Source: Tigriopus japonicus | Lineage: Eukaryota > Arthropoda > Copepoda > Harpacticoida > Harpacticidae | Assembly: GCA_010645155.1 (NCBI GenBank) | Contig: CM021314.1 | Coordinates: 346,364 to 410,363, forward strand | Reading direction: 5' to 3' | Length of the DNA: 64,000 bases | In this document: in pieces, positions 36,043-46,774 of the stretch | Layout of the letters: each line of letters starts with the position of its first letter | Position numbering within the stretch: position 1 is the stretch's first letter | Notes under the pieces: model-generated | What the model saw: the letters and a program-made list of their open reading frames with translations, nothing else | Database searches by the model: none | What the model was told of the DNA's origin: nothing | Translations under genes and position numbers: made by a program

Positions 36043-37981
36043 TATAAGAATACAAGCTTTACTGTATCAATGCGCTTGAATATTTGATGGACCCCCTTCT
36101 AAACATATCTAATTGTTTTGGTGTCCAATTTTATGTCCTGCTTTGTAAAATCGTTGTACAAATTAGTTGCATTTTAACGTTTACACAAAATGGAGCGTTT
36201 GATTTACGTGTTGACAATTTTACCTTTTTCTAAAGCTTCTGTTACTAACATTCATACCGTATCGGCATTCATAGAGAAGATTTTGGACGGGCCGGGTAAT
36301 ATAAAAAAAGTGTTTCCATTACTCGCGGTGAAAATGAAAAATCGTTAAAAGGAGGGAGTGGAAGAAATAATTTTAACTAGAATTTTACCTTGTGTACTAT
36401 TTTTCTACTTTTTAAAATTTTCCCACTTTTTGGCATTGTCTTACAATTTAGCGCTTTTTACTTTTACGTACTATATTATTTTGTATATTTTTATCTTTTT
36501 CAAGTTTTTGAAATTTTGACCTATTCACTTATTTTATTTTTTTATTTTTGGAAAAAATTAGAATTTGGAAATTCGGGTTTTTTCAAATTTATGATGAATT
36601 CTGGCAATTTCCTTTCTTTTCAAATGAATTGAAGAGTCTGATTTTCATAATTTTCAATCTGCGACGAAAAAATCCTTCAAAATGGGCACCAGATACAAAA
36701 ATGAAATGTTGTGGTGTGCTCGCTCTTGAGCAACTGCGTTGCTCACAACCCTCCCCCTGCTATGTATGTTTAAACCATCATATATCAGAATACAATCCAG
36801 TATTAAAGTATCAAGTTCATCTCTATCTCTCTACCCTTAAATTAGAAATAGACAATTTTGACTCAAAATACATTTCAAGTGGATTTGCTACATCCAAATG
36901 CGAGCAACTTTGTGTCATCAATATTGAGTTTGTCTTCAATTTCTTGGCCTGACATGATTATCAAATAAAATCATGAAAATTAAAAATATAGTTTTCGCAA
37001 TTTGCACCCCATTTTCCCCCTTCGTCCCCTTGTTGAACACACCTTTTGATAACATTTTCAAGGCACTGTCTCAATATTCTAGTGGAATGTTTTTCTTTTC
37101 TTTTTGGATTGGCAATCGGTCTTTTTTAGTTGGAGGAAGGCATCATATTTCAAATCTTTTTGGAGGATGACCATTACAGTAATTTTCAGTAGCAGACAAC
37201 TGAGAAACACCGATTGGCTACTTATCTTTCTTCCTAAAACAGAAAAAAACATTTGATTTTTTTTTAGCTTTTTTTGATGCAATGAAAACTGGCCCTGAGA
37301 CCAGTTTTGGCTGGTCCATTTTTCACTTTATTTTGGCATTTTTGACAGGCCTTTTTAAGATTAACAATTTATCTGGGCTGTTATTTTTTTAGATTGGTAG
37401 CTGTGTTAGAAACTTTTAAAACATCCTTTTTATCATCCCAAACCTCATGACGAGTTATAATAGTTTAATCCGTCCCCTCCAGAAGTCCAGATTTCAGGGG
37501 GCATCATTTTTTTGGTTAGCTTTGGCAATAGTGCTCTAGCTTTGTCAATCAAAGCAAAAGAAAGCCTTAATGTACTCAACAGATGGCGTCCTCTATGAGC
37601 TTCATGATAGAGTACTCTACATTGCATAATAATTCAAGGTAATCCCTTCCAGAGGGCTCATTTGGGCGCCATTAAAATTGAGAGATCTGTAGTTACTTTA
37701 TCTATGTGACGACCTTATTCTGACACCATTCAAACTGTCAGACACGAAGGTTCTCCATCTTGATTTAAAATTTTGTCTCACAAGCCATTGTCACTCTTTT
37801 CGGATGATGGAACTTGTTTGGAGGAACTGCTAAAACCCTGATGCTAGCCCTCGTTGTGTCTACTCAAAAAAAATTACGAGTAATTTCACTTTTCGCAACT
37901 AGATCTGTTCACAACATCTTTCCCCGAGCATTTATAAACACAAAAACATTGTAGTTTCTAGTAAAAAGAATCAATAGAAAG
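36043..37981. other. AT-rich intergenic, nothing recognised
   Basis: Very T-rich between 36360 and 36640, which yields Phe/Leu-rich spurious frames. No gene or element boundary was recognised. Confidence 0.4.
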
Positions 37982-38224
37982 GGAGGAGACGTGGCGTCGT
38001 GGATAGCGCAGTTTCCTATAGTGAGAAAGGTCCCAGGTTCGAATCTCCTCCTGACCTTTCTCAAGGAAACTTTTAGACGCTACTTCACACCCACGGAGGA
38101 AGAACCATTCTGATACCGGACATAAGATAGCCTATTGGAAATATTTGGACGATGTGATGGCTGGCTTCGCTGGCCGGGCGAGGCTCAACCCTCCGACCCT
38201 AGCACCAACAATCCAAAAAAAAAA
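37982..38224 (+). mobile_element. tRNA-derived SINE
   Basis: The head has a Pol III A-box-like TAGCGCAGTTT (38004-38014) and B box GGTTCGAATCT (38036-38046). GGAGGAGA (37982) pairs with TCTCCTCC (38044), like an acceptor stem. A GC-rich unrelated body follows and an A tract ends it at about 38215-38224. This order (tRNA-like head, body, A tail) defines a SINE. The 21 nt gap between boxes is shorter than in a tRNA, so it is not a functional tRNA gene. Confidence 0.75.
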
Positions 38225-38614
38225 TAGAACATAAAAGGTGGTTTAAGATTATATTAGAACTTGGCTTCAATAGGTTGGGTCCCATTTTTTCACTTTGAAA
38301 ACACTTTTTTAACCTAAAACGATTCCGAGCCTAAAATGAGATTTCTGTGTCTAAATAGGCAAAAAGTAACTCTCATGCAAACATTAGTTTCTTGGTGTTT
38401 AATGGGGTTAATGCTTAACTGAAACTCTCTGAGTCTTGGCCATTTCTTCCTTAAGTTAAGTTGGTATCATGGACGTAACTATGAAGTGATAATTGTAAAT
38501 GTTTGTCATGATGCTAGTTGCAATAAAGTAAATGTTCAACACAATTTAAAGATCGCACAGATCAAGGACCATTCCCACGATGGATTCATTTCATTGTGTT
38601 GATCAATCTTGCAG

Positions 38615-40316
38615 GTTTGACAAATTTCGAAACCATTGCTGAGAGCAACTTGAATCTCTCGCTAATGGAGTGTGCCTCTTTGATGTCCAAAGCAAATGAC
38701 GACTTGGCAATCTTAGGAGCCTTTCATGACGATAACGTTTGCCAACTCCGGAAGTTTCCACCTTTTGTGCTGAAACCACAACTTAGTGGATTGAACAGTA
38801 AAAAGTTTATTTTCTTTGGTGGGAAGCCATTCGTCTTAGGTAAGTAATATTTTGAAGAAACTTGTCAGTTTGATTTAAAAGCTGCAGGAAATTTACCTGG
38901 CCATGTACCCCTGAAAGGGCCTTTCAGGGGTACTTGACCTGGCATAAATTTTCCCGTTGATATAAATGCTCAGGGCAAACAGCTGCAACATATATCAAGT
39001 CTAAGTAAGAGTTTCAAGGTAAGAAGTTTTCGTTAGCTGTAGAAGTAAAATACTTTCGTTGTATTGATAGCCTTGATTATGACTTATGATTATAAATAAT
39101 GCAATATTTCCTAAAGTAAATTACCATGGTCCTACTCGTCGTAAGTGATAGGTCAAGAGAAAGTATGTTGCAAATAAGGACTCATAACTGATTATCCAAA
39201 TCACGCTGTAACTATCACAGGTGAAAAAATCTTTAAAACTATCGAATGAAAAGAACGCACAATGTACTATGATTTGGGAAGAGAATTAACTTAAATGTAT
39301 TCCAAAATTTTCAAAAAGCGTTCAAAGAAATTAGGTAGGTGTTTAAGATGTCAACACGTTACAAAACAGTTTCGTATCATTTATACGCACTTCTGCTTCA
39401 TTACCAATTCAAGGAAAGAGTTTTTCACCTAATGTAGAAATTAGTTGGTCATCCAGCAATTTTGTACAAATCCGAAACCAACGTAATTTTACTTCAACCA
39501 TAGAGCAATCGTTATTGGAGAAAGTGAAGCACGTGCTTTTTTTGGACGAGTCCAACCGATTTTTTAAAGAGCAGTATCATTTGTGGGAAAAAGGCTGGGA
39601 GATGGATGGTGCAGACCCCGATTATCTTGGTATGACTTTTACCGAGAAATCCCCGTTTCCCGGACCATTTGGTACCTTGGCTTGGAATGTACTTGACTCA
39701 TCAATAAAATCCATTCAGGTATAATAATTGAAATGATCTTTTTACTTACCAAGATTTTTTAGACTCACCAAGCACAAAATGAAATATGATCAAGCTTTTT
39801 CCTTCAACTAGGCTAAAGGGACGTCGGACACGAACAAGTTCAGCGTTCTCTTTTGGTATAAAGCCGGCTCGGATCCAAGTACACCGCATCTTCTCATGAA
39901 GAATGATAAGTTTGAGTTTATGGCTAAATTCCAAGGCACTCAAAATCATCAAATAGTCGTTAATTCTGGCATTGACGAGATCTTAATTGACATTGGTGAC
40001 CTGTCCTTTGGATCATGGGCTCACATTGGTCTCACTCACGATGCTGATTCCTCTGAAAGTATAACTTTTTAAATTGAAGATTTGAAAGCCTGGCCATTTT
40101 TCCCAACCTAAAACTTTATGCATTTCAGGAACGGTCCAATACTTTCTTAACGGTGTGAAAGTTGGTGAAAAAAACGATACCCGGGTCATGGCATCCCTTG
40201 GAACCACTGCTTTTACACTTGCTGATTCAACAACCAAAGGACATCTTGCATCGGTTTTGTTTTCCGACCAAGTACTAGACGAAGAAGAAGTTCAGGCATT
40301 CATGAGTTTAAAATAG
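38615..40316 (+). CDS. Lectin-like (LamG/ConA-fold) protein, 5' end not found
   Basis: Four exons join in frame: 38615-38839, 39504-39718, 39812-40058 and 40129-40316 (stop TAG). Splice sites are gcag/GTTTG, TTAG/gtaagt, atag/AGCAA, TTCAG/gtataa, ctag/GCTAA, GAAA/gtataa and tcag/GAACG. The first exon resembles a PAN/apple-type segment (SNLNLSLMECASLM...VCQLRKF). The last two form a jelly-roll pattern: FSVLFWYKA, WAHIGLTHD, QYFLNGVKVGE, ASVLFSDQVLDEEEV. That pattern is characteristic of LamG/pentraxin-like concanavalin-fold domains, which bind glycans or proteins outside cells. The exon with the start codon and signal peptide should lie upstream of 38614 and was not identified. The SINE at 37982 may sit in that first intron. 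Confidence 0.75.
38905..38933. repeat. 29 bp near-perfect palindrome
   Basis: GTACCCCTGAAAGG, one G, then CCTTTCAGGGGTAC: 14 bp perfect arms with a 1 nt centre. AAATTTA and TAAATTT flank it symmetrically at a distance. It is inside intron 1 of the lectin-like gene. Confidence 0.9.
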
Positions 40317-40543
40317 TGCAAAATGTTTCCAACATTGTCACAGATTTTCAAATGGTTTGAAATTCTAGTTTTATCGAATTTTGCTCGTTTTCAGAAAGTT
40401 GGTTTATCAATCCATCCTTTCCAAATCTACAAAAGCCCTTAGGGCATAACATTGAATTTACAAATACAAATCCCTTTATCAAAATATCAGTAAAATGAAC
40501 GTTGAATTAAAAGATCATGCAATCAAAAAGAACGTGTTAATAT
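40317..40543. other. 3' flank of the lectin-like gene
   Basis: It should hold the 3' UTR. No clear AATAAA was seen close to the stop. Confidence 0.4.
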
Positions 40544-41425
40544 CAGGGTTGCTTCAATACCGCCCGGTTGACATTAAACCCGAAAAAAACGCCCGGGTGG
40601 GTTTTTTCGGGCGGGTTTTTCTCTTGTGGAAGGAACTCTTGAGGAAGACATCAAAGAAGGGGATATCTTATAAATAGGACTCGGATAAAGTTGCTTTTTT
40701 CTGGCAAAAAAAAAAATCAGGTTTTTAGCCCTATGGTTAGCCCTACACTTTTCCAGACCTGTTCAATTATCTTATCTAGATAAAAGATAAAGATAAAAGA
40801 TAAACTATCTTTTATCTGAATCTAGATACTTTTTTCAGGAAAGTATCTTAAAGTATCCTTTTCTGGATATTTTTTCGGCAAACTATCTTGAAATATCTTT
40901 ATCTAGATACATTTTTTGAGAAGTATCTTAAACTATCTTTATCTAGATAGTTTGCGGAAAATACTATCTTATCTAGATATTTTTTCAAGGTATCTTGAAC
41001 AGGTCTGCACTTTTCTAGCCCTACACTCGGCAAGAAACTCGAGGAAGTTGTAGTATTTTATGATAAAAGTTTTACACAATTCGCCAAAAGTTGCGAAAAA
41101 CCTTCTATTTTCTGACCTTAAAACGTCACTTACTGACATTAAAAAGTTAATTTTGGCCAAATAATTGCCAGCAGGATGTAAGTAATTAAAACAAAAAATA
41201 ACCTAAAGACGCTGTTAGTCAGAAAAAATGTCGCTATTAATGTGATGTTCATCGTCAAAAACTCAGTGGTAGTATGTTAATGTGGTCCAATATGAAAAAG
41301 ATAATATGAAGAGTTAATAATATGAAAAATGAAATCACAGAAATCAAAAATATTTTTAAAAACCCTAAAACCTCAGAAATGAAAAACCCGAAAAATCTTG
41401 GCCCGGGTTTTTCTCTGATGCAGAT
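40544..41425. mobile_element. Possible hAT-like element with CCCGGGTTTTT patches
   Basis: CAGGGTTGCTTCAATACCGC at the left is followed by GCCCGGGT...TTTTTTCGGGCGGGT. A related GGCCCGGGTTTTT patch lies at 41400. Such patches are common in hAT-type non-autonomous elements, but no matching right end or duplication was found. A clear hAT MITE (40754-41007) is nested in it. Confidence 0.3.
40754..41007. mobile_element. hAT-type MITE with perfect 8 bp TSD
   Basis: The ends CAGACCTGTTCAA (left) and TTGAACAGGTCTG (right) are exact complements. CACTTTTC is duplicated exactly at 40746-40753 and 41008-41015. The 254 bp interior is made of TATCT/AGATA words (tatctagata, tatcttaaa) and is itself highly palindromic. 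The 8 bp duplication supports hAT. Confidence 0.9.
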
Positions 41426-43139
41426 TGCTAAACCTAGCCAGCCAAATGATTTATTTTTTAATATATTTTAATCTAGCCAACTATTTAATCACGTCAGAGA
41501 TCTTAGGATTAATTGCACACGAAATGACAGGATATCCCGAGATGCAGGGCTTTTTAACGAAACTACAAGTATCTTAAGTACAGTAATTCGTTCCTTTTTT
41601 CTCAAAAGGAACTGTTTTGCCATTACATTTCCATAATGCTGTAATTGTGACGGTTTAAAAACCCAAAAAATACTGTTTCCTTTTTCCCATTGCACTAATT
41701 TTGATTATTTTCTTTTTTTTGGACTTGCACGAGTAACTTTTATCAAAGTTTGAACGAAGTCACAGATGACAAATTCGTTTGCCTTTGTTGGCAAACCTTT
41801 TGGGAGTATTTTTTAAAGTATGTACAATATAAAGGATGTAAAGTATCTTTGTACATACTTACATCATGATCATAATCATCTGATCACATACTGGTATCAT
41901 CATAAATACATCATGCATTTCTTTCAAAGAATTTTAGTTACTCACGTCAGTCCACCTTTTATCTCTGGCTCATTCTTCAAAACGAATACTTTTATTGGAA
42001 TCCCACGTAATTTTTCCTACACTGTACAGTTCAGATCTAAGATCCATACTTTTGGCTTGAACATTTGAGTTTTCATAAACTTGGAGCGCTTCCTCACTTT
42101 TTGGGGTCAAAAATGGACCAGTTAAACTCAAATAACTTTAAAAAGCATCTGAGTAACACTGTTTCTAAAATTACTTTAGATAAACCGGCATTATCAGAAT
42201 GGCTTACAATAAGTTTATTTTTGTTCCTTTCAATTATTATAACTGCGCTTTTTTCTATGTTTAAAACTTTCACACCAAATTACATTTAAAGTTTTGCAAC
42301 TTTTTACGAGATTTCACTTGCTAATTGATGTCTCATTCTCTTAATTTCAATTACCTTATGTCAAACCTTAAGCCAAAATGATGAACATTGTAAGGGTTTT
42401 GATTAAGATGTTAAAGAAAACAAGTTTAAACAAAAATATAAGTCGGGGAATCCAAAGGATTATCGTGTTAGCTAAGAAATCACAAGGTTTTCAAGACTTC
42501 AATCAAGTATCAAATATGAGGAGCAGTGTCCTAATAAACGTCTTTATATCCTTGAACATTTTCGAACTGACTTTTTTTTTAGAAACTGAAAAAAGATTTT
42601 GAACGTAAGAACTGAACATCAACAGCCTACATGAAGCAGGATGTATGTATTGCCTTTTTTAACAAATTAAAAAGATACATTGTGTATGAGATGATTGAAA
42701 TCACACTTTTTATCACCCTGAAAATTACTGCCTATTTTCAAAAAGTAATTTGTACTTTGTAATGTCATTCCTTTTTCTAAACGGAATTCAGGAGTAACGC
42801 GTTCTTCACTTTGGATGAAGGAACGAGAACAATAACCCGTTCCTTTTTGCGAGGAACGGCTCAAGCTCTGCCGAGATGTAACATAATAGACTCTCGCGGT
42901 TCGAGACGTGTAGTGAGTGCTATTTCAAAACAAACTCTATTGTGAAAGACACGCGGGGTTTCGGCTCAAGCGCCATGGAAAAAAGTTAACGATTTTTTTA
43001 ACTAAAACATTGCCAAATAAAGAGACTCTCCATGTTTTGTACGCAAAAAATCGTGAAATGGACTGTTCACTGAACCCGTTTCAAATGGCATTGCCCAATC
43101 TTTAAAGTCTCAACGACGAATATTCAAGACCAACTTAAG
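41426..43139. other. Intergenic, weak candidates only
   Basis: A 58-codon + strand frame at 42113-42289 ends in a clear hydrophobic segment, but it has no recognisable family and may be chance. CGTTCCTTTTT words recur near 41590 and 42840. Nothing else was recognised. Confidence 0.35.
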
Positions 43140-44459
43140 GAGACAAGATCTTTGATCCAGTCAGACAGTTCCAAACAGCATGTCTGGAGACGAGTTGGAG
43201 AACCATTCAAACCCCAAACACCTTTCCTACTATGAAGTTTGGCGGTGGTAACATCATCATCAAGATCTGGATTGCTTCAGTGCAGCTGGCACAAGAGAAC
43301 TTCACCGAGTAGAAGGATTCATGGATCGCCATGAGTAGGGACAGGAACTTTAGACGAATAAACGTATTCCTCTTTTTTTCGTCTTTATTCGCCTTTTTTA
43401 ACTTTATTCGTCGCGACAAATTTATTCGTCTGATTTGGATTTTATTCGTCTTTTTCGTCTAATCCGGCAATTTTACTCCAATGTTTTCGTCTGATTAGTC
43501 AAAAATGGAAAATTTTCTTGGATTTTAAGTTTTGTTCTCAAATTTTAAATCAAATAGACACTTTCAAAAAAGTTCAACGCCAAAACTTGGACCAAAGTAA
43601 TAGTTTGATTGTCAGTTGCGTTTTTGCTCGAACAAAACATGATCCACACTTGAATTTTAACTGGTAGGGTTTCCTGACAGACACGGAAAGAAAAGGCCAC
43701 TATTGAATTTAAAAAAGCTATCCGACTATGCGAACAATAAATGTGTCAGCAAATATGCTATAGAATATTGCTCAACTGAAAACGTTGAAGAAAGGGCGGG
43801 TTTGAACTCTTTTTTTTAATGTAATGTACCACTGACCATTTCTTGCTCATTTGGCACTTTTCCTTCGCTACTTTTGTAGATTTTGTCGTTTTACATAAGG
43901 GAGCAGGTGTTTCCCCTCAATTGCGACACACTTTTCGTCTACTTTATGGGCAGCAGTTTAAAGCTCATTGTATCCTCTTTACAGGCAATTAGTTCGATTT
44001 TTTACCGTGAAAGAAAGGTTTTTTCGTCTTTTTTCGTCAAATGAAGCCTTTAATCGTCTTTTTTCGTTAAATGAAGCCTTTTATTCGTCTTTTTTCGTTT
44101 CATCGGGCAATTTCATTCGTCTTTTTTCATTTAATCGGGCAATTTTATTCGTCTTTTTTCGTCTAATTTGACAGTTTTATTCGTCTAAACTAGAGCGTCT
44201 CTAGTCTGAACTACCTGCCTCTAGTCATGAGTATAGGGATATTTTGGAGGAATATCTCATTTCCAGCGCTCAGAAATTGATTGGACGTCGGTTCATTTTC
44301 CAACAAGATCGTGATCGTAATAAGGACGACGATTTGTGGAAGTTTTGCGTAGACGAGTGGGAAAAAAATTCTCCAGCTTCCGGTAATAAACTCGTTCAGA
44401 CATATGAAAAGAGATTGGTGGCCGTGAAGAAGGCCAAAGGTCATGCTTTAGGTTACTAG
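43140..44459 (+). pseudogene. Tc1-like transposase remnant split by a hAT element
   Basis: The left part (43140-43335) encodes HVWRRVGEPFKP, a MKFGGGNII block and, after a frame slip, ELHRVEGFMDRHE. The right part (44232-44459) continues YRDILEEYL, then RRFIFQQD (catalytic Asp) and DDLWKFCVDEWEK...YEKRLVAVKKAKGHALGY, then a stop. These are the central and C-terminal blocks of Tc1 transposases. The interval after FIFQQD lacks the usual PDLNPIE block, so an internal deletion removed the last catalytic residue. Frame slips add to this. It is inactive. Confidence 0.85.
43336..44223. mobile_element. hAT-type element inserted in Tc1 transposase
   Basis: It begins TAGGGACAGGAACTTTAGAC and ends with the complement of TAGAGGCAGGTAGTTCAGAC. 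Flanking GCCATGAG (43328-43335) and GTCATGAG (44224-44231) form an 8 bp duplication with one mismatch that fits nTnnnnAn. Removing the element rejoins the Tc1 reading frame. Both ends are built of repeats of TTCGTCTTTTTTCGTTTAAT type. The sister copy is at 46775-47653. Confidence 0.9.
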
Positions 44460-44546
44460 ACAAAGTGTATGTAATGAACGTCAACAGTCAAAAATGAAAA
44501 TGTTATGATATTTCGTCAATTTCAGGAATAAAGGTGATATATTTCT

Positions 44547-45090
44547 TACTGCCCGGAAATTGTTTTTATATAAAATATTTTAAAATATTTCTCCACCTTT
44601 CTTCGATTTTTTAAATATTTAGGCTGTTTCAAGGAAAAAATAAATATTTTCCAGGATATTCTAGTCAAAAAAATATTTCGGGCAAAATTAAGGAAAACAA
44701 ATGAATGACCAATGCTTAACAGAGCCTTCCCAAAATGAACCCAAAATACGAAAGTCTCTACGAAATGGCATTTGTACTAAGATTGGACATTCACAATCAA
44801 AACTACTAGTCCTGTCATATGCAAAAAAAAACTGTGCCATCTATTGAGGCAAATTGAAAATTGTATTGTATAAATCAATTACATGTCAAGTTTGCCCCAA
44901 AAAACGCTCAAATGCATCAATTTCACCAGAAAAAAATTTGGAAAATCACAACACAGACAAAAATACCAAATAATGGTCTTGTCAAAAAAATGCTTCTTAA
45001 ATGTCCGTTTTTTCCGAATACTTTGGGCTTTTGAAGAAAATGTATATTGGAAATTTTATCACTTTTTTGCAAATATCTTTACGGGCCCTA
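44547..45090. mobile_element. hAT-type MITE, GGCCCGGAAA family, older copy
   Basis: Left end TACTGCCCGGAAATTG, right complement TAGGGCCCGTAAAGAT. The interior aligns with 16405-16912 (AAATGAATG.CC..TGC, ACCAAATAATGG..TTGTCA and other blocks) in the same orientation. The 8 bp duplication has decayed. Confidence 0.75.
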
Positions 45091-45682
45091 GTGATTAATG
45101 TCGAGGATTTCATAAAAGATTTGCTTCCGATTGTCAGGATTAGAAATACTAGAAGGCAGAGATTGGCATTCAAATCTATGATTGCCCCACCCGGCACGGA
45201 CTGTCTGTGACGTCATTCATTATACGGGAAGCCGAAGTTCATGATTAAAGGAACCTTTTCTTCTAAGAAACACATCTAAACTATTTCGCTCATCTGATAG
45301 GGCAGTTTGGTTATTGAAAATCCTCAAGTCAGCTGGAAATGTTTCTAAGGTATTAACCCGATATGCAAAAAGTGAATTTCAACTAGTGTGGAGTTTAAAC
45401 AGGGGCCGATAAATTCACATGATTGGGTGATTGACAATAAAATCTCAGTGATGTGAAATCTCGCCTTGCGCCAGTTTTTTCACGGGAGGTGGCAGGGTAG
45501 GGTTACCTCTCAGAGAATGGGTGCTTTGCTCTGGTATATGAGCAAACACAACTGAATGCTCTTGACCAATCACCAGCGTGAATCATCGGCACCGTGTGTT
45601 AGCCTACGAATGCCAATATCTATCTTAGTGTATCTAGTCAGGATGTAAAGGAATGTTAAAAATACATATACTTCTCCAGAGG
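45091..45682. other. Intergenic, nothing recognised
   Basis: No gene family or element boundary was recognised. Confidence 0.4.
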
Positions 45683-46125
45683 CAGACCTGTTCCAATTAC
45701 TTTTCAAATAAATTACTTTCAATTACAATTTCTTTGTTCTCAAAAGTAATCAAATATAAAAATACTTTATTTTCAAATTTTACAATTACTTACAAGTAAT
45801 TAGATTATATTCAATTGCATTACTTTTCAAAACCAACTAAAACTTCTTTCTTTGTAAGTGCAAAATATGTAAAGAGCATCTAAAACTTTTGAATTTGAGT
45901 AAATAAATTTTCATGCTGAAAACTATTGGAAAGGCGGGGGGAAATTTGTAACATTCTTAATCCTAGAACGTCTCATGTAAGTAAAAGTGTAACTGAAATG
46001 TGTAATTGATTTTTTGAATTACATTGGTTAAAATGTAACTATACAATTACTTTGATCGCAAATATTACAGCTACTTGGAAATGTAATTGCCATTACATAA
46101 TTTTCATTTCAATTAGATTTTAAGC
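45683..46125. mobile_element. AATTAC-rich element with CAGACCTGTT end
   Basis: The left end CAGACCTGTTCCAATTACTT matches the terminus of the MITE ending at 48902. The interior is rich in AATTAC/GTAATT. The right end is eroded, so the boundary is approximate. Confidence 0.5.
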
Positions 46126-46252
46126 CTGTTCAGAAGTAGGAGGGTAGGAGGAGATATCAAATAGAGAGGTTACGTAAATCACTGATGATCGGCTTGATAT
46201 AGAATAAAGATAATAATGAATAAAATATTCGATTGAATTCATTTTCTAATAG

Positions 46253-46429
46253 CAAAGGTTGTTAGAAGTGACGAATTTCAGCCAGATTCCAAAAGAACAA
46301 GTGAAGGTTAAAAAAGTGAAAGACTTCGTGGAAACAAATAGACCAAGATATCGTTTGAACTTTTGCGTGGAAACTGTTTGTAGCGTCCCAGAAATTTTGA
46401 GAAATATTGTTGGAGATCCAAACTGGTAG
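46253..46429 (+). CDS. Candidate terminal exon, unknown protein
   Basis: After an acceptor-like tttctaatag, a frame of 58 codons (QRLLEVTNFSQIP... to RNIVGDPNW) runs to a TAG, and an AATAAA follows at about 46510. The composition is protein-like (KVKKVKDFVETNRPRYRLNF). I found no upstream exon and no family. It may be a transposon or chance; confidence is low. Confidence 0.2.
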   Translation, partial: QRLLEVTNFSQIPKEQVKVKKVKDFVETNRPRYRLNFCVETVCSVPEILRNIVGDPNW

Positions 46430-46439
46430 TGTGTATTAA

Positions 46440-46515
46440 GTTTTTTGGGGTGGATTTTAGTTGTGGATTTTTTGTTACCGCTACAAGGAATGTGATTCCC
46501 TGCAGACAAATAATA
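46440..46515 (-). mobile_element. LINE 3' tail fragment
   Basis: Read on the - strand, CAGGGAATCACATTCCTTGTAG followed by CGGTAAC and A runs matches the 3' end of the LINE fragment at 52360-52540 (CAGGGAATCCTATTCCTTG, TAACGGTATT, A run). A weaker trace is at 46727-46745. Confidence 0.5.
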
Positions 46516-46774
46516 AAAAAATATGGTTTTAGGTTCTTATTTTGTTTCAAGTGATTTCATACCGATTGTAAGATAGTAAAACATAAACCATAATACACTT
46601 CTACTGTGATACTCTGACATTAAATTTTAATTAACAATCTTGGCGTTTGAGGAAACACTTTTATTGAGCAAATGTAACCACTTTGTCCATGTTTCACATT
46701 TTTGATTCGAGCTGGAGAAGTTAGCTGGACAAGGAATGTGATTCCTATTCCAAAGCAAAACAAACTCTCCCAAT

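Noticed and set aside
36390..36952. 80- and 134-codon + strand frames
   Set aside because: The Phe/Leu/Tyr-rich composition is explained by the T-rich DNA, and there is no recognisable family.
37982..38052. A functional tRNA gene
   Set aside because: The A and B boxes are too close together and the cloverleaf cannot be completed; with the GC-rich body and A tail it is a SINE head.
42113..42289. Small membrane protein of 58 residues
   Set aside because: One hydrophobic segment in AT-rich DNA is weak evidence; no conserved context or splice sites.
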